Below, piece after piece: positions 54,290 through 63,353 of a DNA stretch of 64,000 nucleotides (position 1 is the first letter of the stretch; each line of letters begins with the position of its first letter). Where the stretch lies: positions 3,100,001 through 3,164,000 of the forward strand of contig NZ_CP070499.1 in NCBI RefSeq assembly GCF_016925615.1. The letters are read 5' to 3'. Origin of the DNA: Natronosporangium hydrolyticum (GTDB taxonomy: Bacteria > Actinomycetota > Actinomycetes > Mycobacteriales > Micromonosporaceae). The notes below the pieces were generated by a model. It searched no databases. It worked only from the letters and a program-made list of their open reading frames with translations, and was not told the DNA's origin. Both the position numbers and the translations under genes were made by a program.

Positions 54290-54319
54290 TTGGCCAGCAC
54301 CACGCTGGATCGGTACAAT
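54290..54319 (+). promoter_or_regulatory. Sigma-70-type promoter for metH
   Basis: TTGGCC (54290-54295) and TACAAT (54314-54319) are spaced by 18 bp, close to the housekeeping consensus. Transcription would start around 54326, directly at the 5' end of the SAH riboswitch. The rest of the gap from 53948 shows nothing further that I can identify. Confidence 0.65.
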
Positions 54320-54327
54320 CGCTGTCT

Positions 54328-54400
54328 GAGTCGAGAGGCGCTGCAACGGGCGTGTGTGCCCGCCACGCTCGACCCCTGGACTGCACCAAGGGCGCCTCAT
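54328..54400 (+). promoter_or_regulatory. S-adenosylhomocysteine (SAH) riboswitch upstream of metH
   Basis: The conserved SAH core is present: a GTCGAG/CTCGAC helix (54330-54335 with 54368-54373), GCGCTGCAACGGGC at 54339-54352 with a GGGC/GCCC hairpin, and a pseudoknot-type pairing of GAGGCGC (54335-54341) with GCGCCTC (54392-54398). SAH riboswitches turn on genes that recycle SAH or homocysteine. Six T residues and the ribosome-binding site GGAGGTGA (54406-54413) follow directly. Confidence 0.88.
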
Positions 54401-54419
54401 TTTTTGGAGGTGACTTGGC

Positions 54420-57400
54420 TTGGGGAGCACATCCACGACCGCTAGCGACCAACGCGGGCTACGGGAAGCCCTGGAGCAACGGATTCTGGTGCTGGACGGC
54501 GCCTGGGGCACGATGCTTCAGAACGCGAAACTGACCACCGCTGACTACCAGGGTGACCGGTTCACCGCCCACTCCCACGACGTCACCGGCGACCCGGATC
54601 TGCTCAACCTGACCCGGCCGGATCTGATCCTCGACGTGCACCGGCAATACCTGGCCGCCGGTGCGGACATCACCACCACCAACACGTTCACCGCCACCAC
54701 CATCGGGCAGGCCGACTACGGGCTCGAGTCGCACGTGCATGAGATGAACGTGCGCGCCGCGCAGCTTGCTCGGCAGGCAGCGGACGAGTTCGACAACCGC
54801 TTCGTCGCGGGCTCGATCGGACCACTGAACGTAACCCTCTCGCTCTCCCCCAAGGTGGAGGATCCCGCCTTTCGTGCGGTCTCCTTCGACCAGGTGAAGC
54901 AGGCGTACGCGGAGCAGATCGCGGCGCTGGCCGAGGGTGGCGTGGATGTCCTATTGGTTGAGACCATCTTCGATACGCTCAACTGCAAGGCGGCCATCAT
55001 GGCCGCGCGGGAGGTGGCCCCGCAGGTTCCACTCTGGATTTCGGTGACCATCGTCGACCTTAGCGGCCGGACCCTCTCCGGCCAGACCGTGGAAGCGTTC
55101 TGGCGCTCGATCGAACGGGCCCAGCCGCTGGTCGTCGGGCTCAACTGCTCGCTGGGCGCGGCGGAGATGCGACCGCACGTCGCTGAGTTGTCCCGACTCG
55201 CCGATTCCTTCGTCTCCTCATACCCGAACGCCGGCCTCCCGAACGCGTTCGGTGGCTATGACGAGACTCCGGCGCAGACCGCCGAGATGCTCAAGGAGTT
55301 CGCCGATTCCGGGATGATCAACGTGGTGGGCGGTTGCTGCGGCACCACCCCCGCGCACATCTCCGAAATCGCGAACGCCGTCTCGACGGTCCAGCGTCGG
55401 CCGCTGCCGGAACGGTCCCCGGCGACCCGATTCAGCGGGTTGGAGCCGTTCGAGATCAGCCCCACCACCGGGTTCGTGATGATCGGTGAGCGCACCAACG
55501 TCACCGGTTCGGCGAAGTTCCGGCGGTTGATCGAGAGCGACGATTACCAGACCGCCGTCGATGTCGCCCTGGAGCAGGTGCGGGGCGGCGCCAACCTGAT
55601 CGACGTCAACATGGACGCCGACCTGCTCGACAGCGAGCAGGCGATGACCACGTTCCTCAACCTCATCGCCACCGAGCCGGAGGTCGCCCGGCTGCCGATC
55701 ATGATTGACAGCTCTCGGTGGAGCGTCCTGGAGACCGGGCTCAAGTGTGTCCAGGGCAAGGGCATCGTCAACTCGATCAGCCTGAAGGAGGGCGAGGAGC
55801 AGTTCCTGGCCCAGGCCCGGACGATCCGCGATCACGGCTGCGGCGTGGTGGTGATGGCCTTCGACGAGCAGGGGCAGGCCGATACCGCCGATCGCAAGGT
55901 CGAGATCTGCGCCCGCGCCTATGATCTGCTCACCGGCGAGGTCGGTTTCGCGCCGGAGGACATCGTCTTCGACCCCAACGTGCTGGCGGTGGCGACCGGT
56001 ATCGCTGAGCACAACGGCTACGCCAAGGAGTTCATCGAGGCGCTGCCCCGGATCAAACAGCGCTGCCCCGGCGCCCGCACCAGCGGCGGGATCTCCAACC
56101 TGTCGTTCTCGTTCCGCGGCAACGACATGGTCCGGGAGGCGATGCACTCGGCCTTCCTTTACCACGCCCTGCCGGCCGGGCTGGACATGGGCATCGTCAA
56201 CGCCGGCCAGCTCACGGTCTATCAGGACATCCCGCCGGACCTGCTGGAACTGGTCGAGGATGTGATCTTCGACCGGCGGGAGGACGCCACCGACCGGCTG
56301 GTCTCGTTCGCCGAAAACTTCACCGGCTCAGCCAAGCGCCGGGAGGTCGATCTCTCCTGGCGGGAGGCGCCGGTCGCGGAGCGGATCCGGCACGCCCTGG
56401 TGCACGGCATCGTGGACTTCGTCGAGGATGACACCGAGGAGGCCCGGCAGCAGTTCGACCGGCCGCTGCAGGTCATCGAGGGTCCGTTGATGGACGGCAT
56501 GAAGACCGTCGGCGACCTGTTCGGCGCCGGCAAGATGTTCCTCCCCCAGGTAGTCAAGAGCGCCCGGGTGATGAAGCGTGCGGTCGGCTACCTGGAGCCG
56601 TTCATGGAAGCCGAGAAGGAGAAGCTCCGCGCCGAAGGGCACTACGGCACCGACCGCGGCAACGGCAAGGTCGTGATGGCGACGGTCAAGGGCGACGTGC
56701 ACGACATCGGCAAAAACATTGTCGGCGTCGTGCTGGGCTGCAACAGCTACGAGGTCATCGACCTCGGGGTGATGGTGCCCGCCGCCCAGATCCTCGACAC
56801 GGCGGTCGCCGAGGGCGCGGACGCGATCGGGCTCTCCGGTCTGATCACCCCGTCGTTGGACGAAATGGTCACCGTCGCCACCGAGATGCAGCGGCGAGGG
56901 CTCAAGCTGCCGCTGCTGATCGGCGGAGCGACCACCTCCCGACAGCACACGGCGGTGCGGATCGCTCCGGCGTACGAGGGCAACACGGTGCATGTGCTGG
57001 ACGCTTCCCGGGTGGTCGGCGTGGTCTCGGACCTCCTCGACGACGATCGGGCGCAGGAGCTGGCGATCAGCAACCGCGCCGAGCAGCAGCGGCTGCGCAC
57101 CCAGCACGAGAATCGGCAGCAGAAGCCGTTGCTGACGCTGAGCCAGATCCGCCAGAACCCCGAGCAAGTGGCCTTCGACGACCTGCCGGTGCCGGCGTTC
57201 ACCGGCGTCCGCACCGTGACGCCGGAGATCGCCGAACTGCGCGAAATGATCGACTGGCAGTTCCTGTTCCTAGCGTGGGAGTTGAAGGGCAAGTATCCAG
57301 CGATCCTGGACCAGCCGGTGGCGCGGGAGCTCTTCGACGACGCCAATGCTCTGCTCGACCAGATCATCGCCGACGGCTCGTTCCAGGCGCGGGGGGCCTA

Positions 57401-58049
57401 CGGCTTCTGGCCGGCGCACTCCGAGGGTGACGACATCGTGCTCGACGACCCGGCGGTGCGCTTCCCGATGCTGCGCCAACAGACCGAGAAGCCGGCTGGT
57501 CGGCCCAACCGCTGCCTCGCCGACTACATCGCTCCCGCCGGGGATCATCTCGGTGGCTTCGGTGTGGTGATCCACGGAGCGGAGGATCTCGCTACCCACT
57601 ACGAGCAGGCGAAGGACGACTACAAGGCGATCATGGTGAAGGCGCTCGCCGACCGGCTCGCCGAGGCGTTCGCGGAGCATCTGCACCTGCAGGCCCGCCG
57701 GGAGTGGTTCGAACCGGACGTCGAGCCGGCGATCGAGGAGCTGCACGCCGAGCGGTTCCGGGGCATCCGGCCGGCGCTCGGTTACCCTGCCAGCCCGGAT
57801 CACAGCTTGAAGGGTGAGCTGTTCCAGTTGCTCGACGCGGAGCAGGTCGGCCTGTCGCTGACCGACTCCTACGCGATGCATCCCGCGGCGAGCGTCAGCG
57901 GGATCATCTTCGCCCACCCGGCTTCGCGCTACTTCACGGTCGGCCGGATCGGCGAAGACCAGGTCGTCGACTACGCGCAACGGCGGGGCCAGGACCGGGC
58001 TGAAGTGGAGCGCTGGCTGCGGCCGAACCTCGCCTACGACCCGAAATAA
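54420..58049 (+). CDS. metH: Cobalamin-dependent methionine synthase MetH
   Basis: MetH methylates homocysteine from methyltetrahydrofolate using a bound corrinoid. The 1,209-residue protein has four modules. They are the homocysteine domain ([10 protein letters not shown]; zinc Cys in GLNCS and GGCCGTTP), the folate domain ([15 protein letters not shown] near residue 358), the B12 domain ([11 protein letters not shown], cobalt-ligand His761; [11 protein letters not shown]), and the C-terminal activation domain ([16 protein letters not shown]). The TTG at 54420 lies six bases after GGAGGTGA. The 3' end overlaps the hydrolase gene by 16 bp. Regulation by the SAH riboswitch is inferred from position. 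Confidence 0.97.
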   Translation: MGSTSTTASDQRGLREALEQRILVLDGAWGTMLQNAKLTTADYQGDRFTAHSHDVTGDPDLLNLTRPDLILDVHRQYLAAGADITTTNTFTATTIGQADYGLESHVHEMNVRAAQLARQAADEFDNRFVAGSIGPLNVTLSLSPKVEDPAFRAVSFDQVKQAYAEQIAALAEGGVDVLLVETIFDTLNCKAAIMAAREVAPQVPLWISVTIVDLSGRTLSGQTVEAFWRSIERAQPLVVGLNCSLGAAEMRPHVAELSRLADSFVSSYPNAGLPNAFGGYDETPAQTAEMLKEFADSGMINVVGGCCGTTPAHISEIANAVSTVQRRPLPERSPATRFSGLEPFEISPTTGFVMIGERTNVTGSAKFRRLIESDDYQTAVDVALEQVRGGANLIDVNMDADLLDSEQAMTTFLNLIATEPEVARLPIMIDSSRWSVLETGLKCVQGKGIVNSISLKEGEEQFLAQARTIRDHGCGVVVMAFDEQGQADTADRKVEICARAYDLLTGEVGFAPEDIVFDPNVLAVATGIAEHNGYAKEFIEALPRIKQRCPGARTSGGISNLSFSFRGNDMVREAMHSAFLYHALPAGLDMGIVNAGQLTVYQDIPPDLLELVEDVIFDRREDATDRLVSFAENFTGSAKRREVDLSWREAPVAERIRHALVHGIVDFVEDDTEEARQQFDRPLQVIEGPLMDGMKTVGDLFGAGKMFLPQVVKSARVMKRAVGYLEPFMEAEKEKLRAEGHYGTDRGNGKVVMATVKGDVHDIGKNIVGVVLGCNSYEVIDLGVMVPAAQILDTAVAEGADAIGLSGLITPSLDEMVTVATEMQRRGLKLPLLIGGATTSRQHTAVRIAPAYEGNTVHVLDASRVVGVVSDLLDDDRAQELAISNRAEQQRLRTQHENRQQKPLLTLSQIRQNPEQVAFDDLPVPAFTGVRTVTPEIAELREMIDWQFLFLAWELKGKYPAILDQPVARELFDDANALLDQIIADGSFQARGAYGFWPAHSEGDDIVLDDPAVRFPMLRQQTEKPAGRPNRCLADYIAPAGDHLGGFGVVIHGAEDLATHYEQAKDDYKAIMVKALADRLAEAFAEHLHLQARREWFEPDVEPAIEELHAERFRGIRPALGYPASPDHSLKGELFQLLDAEQVGLSLTDSYAMHPAASVSGIIFAHPASRYFTVGRIGEDQVVDYAQRRGQDRAEVERWLRPNLAYDPK

Positions 58050-58792
58050 CCAGGCGGTGTAGCCGCGGCGGGTCGCTGATTGGTAAGCCAGTCAGCGACC
58101 CGCCGCAGCAACGCGGGCCGGGCCGCGTTCTCCGCGTGTCCGAATCCGGGGACGACCCATAGCTCCTTGGGTTCGCGCGCGGCCTGGTGCAAGGTGTGCG
58201 CGTGCTCCACCGGGAAGAGCGGATCGGCGTCGCCATGCACCACCAGCAGCGGGGTCGGGGCGATCCGGGCGATCGCCGTATCCGGAGGTTCGGGCACCGG
58301 TTGCCAGCCGCCGGCCGCGATCCGGGTCTGGCGCAGCACCCGACCGGCGAGCCGACCCAGCCTGGTCTCGATCACCCAGTGCACCCGCCGCATCGCCGCC
58401 GTGTCCCGGTAGAACCAGCGGGCTGGACCGCTGATCGCCACCACGCCGGCCAGCTCAGCCCCGCGGTCGGCGGCGTGCCGGATCGCTACCGCCGCCCCCA
58501 TTGAGAACCCCACCGTGGCGACCTGCCGGTAGCCGAGCGAACGCGCCCACTCGACCGCCGCCGCGAGGTCGAATACCTCACGGTCACCCACGGTCGATAC
58601 GCCGCCGGAGCGGCCGTGGCCGCGGAAGTCGAAGCTGACGACACCGGCTACCTCCCCCAGCACTTCGGCGGCGCGGCGTACCCCCGGCCGGCGCCATGAG
58701 CCGGTGAAACCGTGCGCCAGCACAATTCCGAGTTCGCTCGGGCCGGGGTCGTGGTGGGCGTCGAGGCGTACCCGGTCGTCGGTGGTCAGCAT
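58034..58792 (-). CDS. Alpha/beta hydrolase
   Basis: This 252-residue cytoplasmic hydrolase has oxyanion segment LAHGFTGSW, nucleophile [14 protein letters not shown], acid in [10 protein letters not shown] and catalytic His in GFGHAENA, close to esterase/lysophospholipase-type enzymes. ATG at 58792 or GTG at 58798. The substrate is unknown. It runs convergently into metH with a 16-bp overlap. Confidence 0.85.
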   Translation of the reverse strand: MLTTDDRVRLDAHHDPGPSELGIVLAHGFTGSWRRPGVRRAAEVLGEVAGVVSFDFRGHGRSGGVSTVGDREVFDLAAAVEWARSLGYRQVATVGFSMGAAVAIRHAADRGAELAGVVAISGPARWFYRDTAAMRRVHWVIETRLGRLAGRVLRQTRIAAGGWQPVPEPPDTAIARIAPTPLLVVHGDADPLFPVEHAHTLHQAAREPKELWVVPGFGHAENAARPALLRRVADWLTNQRPAAATPPGYFGS

Positions 58793-58872
58793 CGTCACGG
58801 TGCCACTGTGCCACTGTGCTGGGGACCGGCGGCGGGGGCGTCTGACCCCCGCCGCCGGCACGAGCTGAGAGC

Positions 58873-59439
58873 TCAGGCGTCCTTGATCATGGAGACCTCG
58901 AACTCCAGCACCACCTTCTCGCTGACCAGCACTCCCCCGGTCTCCAGCGGCGCGTTCCAGACCACCCCGAAGTCCTTTCGGTTGATGGTGGTGGACCCCT
59001 CGAAACCAATCCGGACGTTGCCGAACGGATCGGTCGCGGCCCCCTCGAACTGGAACGGGATGGTCACCGACTTGGTGACGCCCCGCACGGTGAGGTCGCC
59101 GGTCAGTTCCAGCTCCTGCTCGCCGGTCTGCCGGGCACTGGTGGAGACGAAGCTGATCTCCGGGTAGTCCGCCATCGCCAGGAAGTCGTTGCTGCGCAGG
59201 TGCTCGTCGCGCTGTTCGTTGCGGGTGTCGATGCTCTTCGCCTTGATCGTCACCGTGATCTTGGAGGCGTCCAGGTTCTCGGCGTCGAGCACCGCTGTGC
59301 CTTCGAAGTCATTGAACGCTCCGCGCACCTTGGTCACCATGGCGTGCCGGGCCACGAAGCCCAGCCGGGTGTGCGCCGGGTCGATGGTGTAGCGGCCGCT
59401 GAGTTGGCTGCGGTCGGCGTGCTGAGTAGCGGAGCTCAT
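58873..59439 (-). CDS. YceI-family protein
   Basis: This 188-residue lipocalin-like beta-barrel protein of the YceI family, which bind isoprenoid chains or other hydrophobic ligands, has YTIDPAHTRLGFVARHAMVTKVRG at the start, FEGTAVLD, DYPEISF and FGVVWN. There is no signal peptide, so it is probably cytoplasmic, as in many actinobacterial members. The start at 59439 is 111 bp from the divergent MarR gene, with palindromes between them. Confidence 0.92.
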   Translation of the reverse strand: MSSATQHADRSQLSGRYTIDPAHTRLGFVARHAMVTKVRGAFNDFEGTAVLDAENLDASKITVTIKAKSIDTRNEQRDEHLRSNDFLAMADYPEISFVSTSARQTGEQELELTGDLTVRGVTKSVTIPFQFEGAATDPFGNVRIGFEGSTTINRKDFGVVWNAPLETGGVLVSEKVVLEFEVSMIKDA

Positions 59440-59458
59440 CTCATACTCCCATTGCTAG

Positions 59459-59470
59459 ATGACGTGTCAT
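59459..59470. promoter_or_regulatory. Inverted repeat, possible MarR operator 1
   Basis: ATGAC-GT-GTCAT lies 19 bp upstream of the yceI start codon, in the yceI/marR divergent gap. Confidence 0.5.
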
Positions 59471-59493
59471 ACTCGATGATAGAAGCAATCTGC

Positions 59494-59505
59494 ATGATGC
59501 ATCAT
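59494..59505. promoter_or_regulatory. Perfect palindrome, possible MarR operator 2
   Basis: ATGATGCATCAT is a perfect 12-bp palindrome 45 bp before the MarR GTG. Paired with the site at 59459, it suggests the regulator represses both genes. Confidence 0.5.
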
Positions 59506-59550
59506 TCAACCCAGCGATTTGTGTCCCGCATCACAGGTAAGGTGACTTTC

Positions 59551-60054
59551 GTGACCAGTGCCGGCTGGCTGACCCCCGACGAGCAACGAGCATGGCGGAG
59601 CTTCCTGCTGATGCACCGTCGCCTCTCCACCCACCTGCACCGACAACTGCAAGCCGACTCCGGCCTGTCGCTCGCCGACTACGAGGTGCTGGTCAGCCTC
59701 ACCGACATCCCCTCGGGGAGACGCCGCCCCACCGAGCTGCAGCGAGAGCTGCAGTGGGAACAGAGCCGGCTGTCCCACCACCTGACCCGGATGCAGCGCC
59801 GGGGCCTGATCTCCCGGGAGGAGTGCGCGGATGACGGCCGTGGGGCCTTCGTCTGTGTCACCGCTGCCGGCCGCGACGCCATCGAACAGGCCGCCCCGGG
59901 CCACGTCGCGGCGGTCCGCCGCTACTTCTTCGATCTGTTGACCGCGGAGCAGGTCGATCAGATGACCCACCTGTCCGAACAGGTGGTCGAGGCGCTGGGC
60001 ACCGGCGCCGGCGCCCCGGCAACCATCCCGGAACAGGCTGGCGGGGCCCGCTGA
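59551..60054 (+). CDS. MarR-family transcriptional regulator
   Basis: This 167-residue winged-helix dimeric regulator has LADYEVLVSLTDIPSGRRRPTELQRELQWEQSRLSHHLTRMQRRGLISREE, the DNA-binding helix set, and the wing in GRGAFVCVTAAG. The GTG at 59551 was chosen, with an alternative GTG at 59542. It probably controls the divergent yceI gene and itself via the two palindromes in the gap. The ligand is unknown. Confidence 0.9.
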   Translation: MTSAGWLTPDEQRAWRSFLLMHRRLSTHLHRQLQADSGLSLADYEVLVSLTDIPSGRRRPTELQRELQWEQSRLSHHLTRMQRRGLISREECADDGRGAFVCVTAAGRDAIEQAAPGHVAAVRRYFFDLLTAEQVDQMTHLSEQVVEALGTGAGAPATIPEQAGGAR

Positions 60055-60094
60055 CCGCGAGCCACACCGCACCGGCCCGGTAACGTACGGGGCC

Positions 60095-61459
60095 ATGCAG
60101 CAGCCCGACCGAATCGGCCCCTACCGCATCGAGCGGCTGCTCGGCGTCGGATCATTCGCCACCGTCTGGCTCGGGTACGACGAGCCGCTCGACGCCCGGG
60201 TAGCGATCAAGGTGCTCGCCGAGAACTGGAGCCACGACCTGCGCGTCCGGGAACGGTTCCGGGACGAGGCGCGGTTGCTGTGGCGGCTGGACCACGAACG
60301 GCTGGTCCGGGTACACACGGTCGGAGAACTCGCCGATGGTCGGCCCTACGCGGTCCTCGGCTGGGCGGACCGCGGCAGTCTGCGAGACCGCCTGGCCGCG
60401 GACGAGTCACTCCCGCTGCCAGTGGCCCTCACCCTGCTGCGCGAGATCGCCGCCGGTGTGGCGGTGCTGCACTCCCACCAGATCGTGCATCGGGATCTCA
60501 CCCCGGGCAATGTCCTGTTCCGCTCCCGCGCCGACGGCCAGGAAGGGGTAGTGATCGGGGACCTCGGCCTAGCCAAGGCGCTCGCCGCCGCCTCCGGCCT
60601 GACCGCCCGGGCCGGCACACCCGGTTACATGGCCCCGGAGCAGGACGATCCGCTCGGCATCGTGGACACCCGCGCCGATGTGTACGGTCTGGGCCGGCTC
60701 GGCGAGACGTTGCTCACCGGGACCGGCCCCGCAGCGGTGCCGGCGGAGATCCGCGCGGTGTTGGCGATCGCGACGTCGCCCCGGCCGGACGACCGCTACC
60801 CGGACGCCGCCGCCTTCGAACGCGCGCTGGCCGAGGCCCGGCCGGCCGCCGACTCCGTAGTCGAACCATCCGCGCCGGCTCCAGCCCGGCGGCGGCGGTT
60901 GAGGTTGGCCACCGGAGCGACCGTGGTGGCGGCGGCGATCATCGCAGTCGTCGCCTCGACCGGCGGCCTAGGCTGGCTTCATGACCTGCGCGCCCCGCAG
61001 GCCGGGGTGGACTCGACCGGCCGATTGAGCGTGACGCTCCCGGAGGGCTGGCGCGCGGCCGGCTCCGGCTGGTCCGGGCAGCACCGCACCGACGGCGACC
61101 TGGAGCCCGCCATCCTGATCTCTCCTGACCCCGACGCCTGGCGGACGGATCCGGCGGTACCCGGTGCGTTCGTCGGTCTCTCCCGGGCCCTCGCCGCGGA
61201 ATACACCCCGGAGCAGTTCCTCGCCGCCCAGCACCACGGGCAGTGTGCGGCGCCGGAACGGCGCACCATCGGCCAGGGGGTCATCGACTGGGTGATCTTG
61301 ACATTCGGCGGGTGCGAGTCGGGCAAGCCGGAGCTGGTCGAGGCCGCCGGTCTCACCGCCGAGCCCGCCGAGCTGGTCTACGTCCAGGCGGCGCCCCCGG
61401 CGGGCAGCGGGCCGGAGTTCATCGACTCGCTGCTCGCCGGGGTTCGGATCACCGGCTGA
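60095..61459 (+). CDS. Membrane serine/threonine protein kinase (PknB-type)
   Basis: This 454-residue protein has an N-terminal kinase domain (about 8-255: glycine loop LLGVGSFATVW, catalytic Lys in AIKVL, HRDLTPGN, and DLG for DFG), a membrane helix at about 272-292, and a 160-residue extracytoplasmic domain without PASTA repeats. The HRDLKxxN lysine is replaced by Thr, which could reduce activity. It has no obvious substrate. It converges on the lipoprotein gene (6-bp gap). Confidence 0.88.
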   Translation: MQQPDRIGPYRIERLLGVGSFATVWLGYDEPLDARVAIKVLAENWSHDLRVRERFRDEARLLWRLDHERLVRVHTVGELADGRPYAVLGWADRGSLRDRLAADESLPLPVALTLLREIAAGVAVLHSHQIVHRDLTPGNVLFRSRADGQEGVVIGDLGLAKALAAASGLTARAGTPGYMAPEQDDPLGIVDTRADVYGLGRLGETLLTGTGPAAVPAEIRAVLAIATSPRPDDRYPDAAAFERALAEARPAADSVVEPSAPAPARRRRLRLATGATVVAAAIIAVVASTGGLGWLHDLRAPQAGVDSTGRLSVTLPEGWRAAGSGWSGQHRTDGDLEPAILISPDPDAWRTDPAVPGAFVGLSRALAAEYTPEQFLAAQHHGQCAAPERRTIGQGVIDWVILTFGGCESGKPELVEAAGLTAEPAELVYVQAAPPAGSGPEFIDSLLAGVRITG

Positions 61460-61465
61460 CCCCGA

Positions 61466-62461
61466 TCACGGCACCGGCACCTCGATCCGGGTCTGCTCAC
61501 CCCCGAGCCGACCCCATTCGATCTCCACCTGGCCAGTGCCCGGTACATCAAAGACCAGGTACTGGTGGGCGGTGGTCCCCTCGGGGACGTTGGTGGTGCT
61601 GTTCAGGTCCGGGATGTCACCGCGCCGCTCACCGTCCACGATGAGGTGCACATCACCCCCGCTGGCGGTGCCGATGAAGCACATGCCGGAGCCGGGCGGC
61701 GCGGTGACCGCGATGCCCAGGTAGAGCTTGAGCCGGTCCGCCGCTGCCTGTTGGGTGGTGTGCGACTTGCCGTTTTCGTCGAAACCCACATAGTGAGCCA
61801 GGTAAGCCTCGGTCACCTCGACCTCCAGCGGGCAGCCGTTGCGGGTCAGGACCGTGCCCGGCGATGCTACCTCGATCGGCTTGGGGTATTCCGGCTCGGG
61901 CACCGATCCGGTCAACGGGAGCCGCTCCTGGCGGTGACCGGGCTCCCCCAGTACCAGCTCCGCTTCCGTCAGGCTCGCCTCCGCGGGAAGCTCGAACGCG
62001 TACCAACCGTCCTCGGTAGCGCCGGCCGAGATCCCCCGGACCACCGGGTTTCGCCCGGTGTGCGGGAGCAGCTCACCGTTGCCGAGATCGAGAAAGATAC
62101 CGTCCTGAATAAGTAGCGAGGCGCCGTTGAGCTGGTTCGCGACGGTCACCGCCAGGTAGGCGTAGCTGACGTCGCCGTGCTGGGCGGCTGCCTCGCCGTA
62201 CGTGTCCGGAATCTCGTCGGAGACCTCGATCCCGGTTACGGTGATCTCACCGTGCCGGTGGTTCACTGAGCGTGGCGTGAAGTCTGCCGAGGCGTCGGCG
62301 CCGGGCGCCGCCGGCGGGTCGGAACGCGGGTCCACCGGTTGGCCAGCGTCCTGACCCGCCAACGGCGCGACCGGGTCATCCGCGGTACATCCGGCGAACA
62401 CCGGCAGCGCGAGGGCGATCGCGAGCACAGCACAACTGCGCAACCCAGAGCGGGAGGACAT
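61466..62461 (-). CDS. Secreted lipoprotein, function unknown
   Basis: This 331-residue protein has a signal peptide and lipobox VFAGC (about Cys24), then an Ala/Asp/Pro-rich spacer to about residue 57. The mature part looks like beta-rich domains, with no recognised family. ATG at 62461 follows AAGGAGAAATCG. It lies 99 bp after an ECF sigma factor gene on the same strand and probably shares its transcript, so it may be regulated by, or inhibit, that sigma factor. Confidence 0.8.
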   Translation of the reverse strand: MSSRSGLRSCAVLAIALALPVFAGCTADDPVAPLAGQDAGQPVDPRSDPPAAPGADASADFTPRSVNHRHGEITVTGIEVSDEIPDTYGEAAAQHGDVSYAYLAVTVANQLNGASLLIQDGIFLDLGNGELLPHTGRNPVVRGISAGATEDGWYAFELPAEASLTEAELVLGEPGHRQERLPLTGSVPEPEYPKPIEVASPGTVLTRNGCPLEVEVTEAYLAHYVGFDENGKSHTTQQAAADRLKLYLGIAVTAPPGSGMCFIGTASGGDVHLIVDGERRGDIPDLNSTTNVPEGTTAHQYLVFDVPGTGQVEIEWGRLGGEQTRIEVPVP

Positions 62462-62560
62462 CGATTTCTCCTTCGTCGAGTGGACCGTCATAGAGTTGGT
62501 CCGGGGTCGCGGCGGGTTTGTTCGCCGCAGCGGTGTGATGTACGCCACCACCGGCCGGGG

Positions 62561-63121
62561 TCAGCCGCCGCCTGGGCCACCGCTGAGCCACGCCTGCAGC
62601 CGCCGGCGCCCCTCGTACAACCGGGACTTGACAGTCCCCTCTGGAACATCCAGCGTCGCTGCGATCTCGCGGTAGCTCAGGCCGAGTACATCCCGCAACG
62701 CCACCGGCTCTGCGAGCTCCGGGCGGATCGCGGCTAGCCCCGCCAGAAGATCGAGCCGGCTTCCCGCCACCACGCTGGTCCGGCGCGGATCTGGCGACTC
62801 GGGCATCGGCGCCCCCGCCGACTCGGTCTCCCAACGGCGCCGCAGCGCCTGATATGTCGTGCGGGACCGATTCGCCGCTACCCGGTAGAGCCAGGTACGG
62901 AAGGAGGCGCGCCGCTCGAAGGTGCCGATCCCCCGGGCCAACGCCAGCAGCGTGTCCTGGCATGCCTCCTCGGCATCCTGCCGGCAGGGCAGAAACCGAG
63001 CGCACAACCGGAGCACCTCGGGCTGCACCAGCACCAGCAGAGCGTCGAGCGCGGCGGCGTCGCCAGCGGCGGCGGCCTGCGCCAAGCGCTCCACATCGGC
63101 TTCTTCGTCCGCCACGGTCAC
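62561..63121 (-). CDS. ECF-type RNA polymerase sigma factor
   Basis: This 186-residue extracytoplasmic-function sigma has region 2 (DAEEACQDTLLALARG, FRTWLYRVAANRSR) and region 4 (LGLSYREIAATLDVPEGTVKSRLYEGRRRL). The GTG at 63121 follows GGGGAG by seven bases. A GTG at 63136 is a longer alternative. No typical anti-sigma membrane gene is next to it; instead a lipoprotein gene follows. A 17-bp palindrome lies 100 bp upstream. Confidence 0.9.
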   Translation of the reverse strand: MTVADEEADVERLAQAAAAGDAAALDALLVLVQPEVLRLCARFLPCRQDAEEACQDTLLALARGIGTFERRASFRTWLYRVAANRSRTTYQALRRRWETESAGAPMPESPDPRRTSVVAGSRLDLLAGLAAIRPELAEPVALRDVLGLSYREIAATLDVPEGTVKSRLYEGRRRLQAWLSGGPGGG

Positions 63122-63222
63122 TCGCCATCTCCCCACGTCAGCCCACCTGGGCAGTGTAGGAGCCGCAGGTCAGCGGGTACGACTCACTAGGGCTGAGCCA
63201 GGCGACCGAGGCTCGACGTCAT

Positions 63223-63239
63223 GATAAGTCGGACTTATC
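63223..63239. promoter_or_regulatory. 17-bp palindrome, possible operator
   Basis: GATAAGTC-G-GACTTATC has perfect 8-bp arms about one centre base, in the 232-bp gap between the divergent ECF sigma gene and the next lipoprotein gene. It is AT-rich against the local composition and typical of a dimeric repressor site. Nothing else in this gap was recognised. Confidence 0.55.
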
Positions 63240-63353
63240 CGACCACAGTGCTCGTCCTTGGCTTCCCCGGTCCCGCCCGAGAGCTGATCTTCCGACGACC
63301 GCGAACGCCCCTGTTACGGTGGGATGCCCGACCCCTCCCGGTAGGAGACCGCT

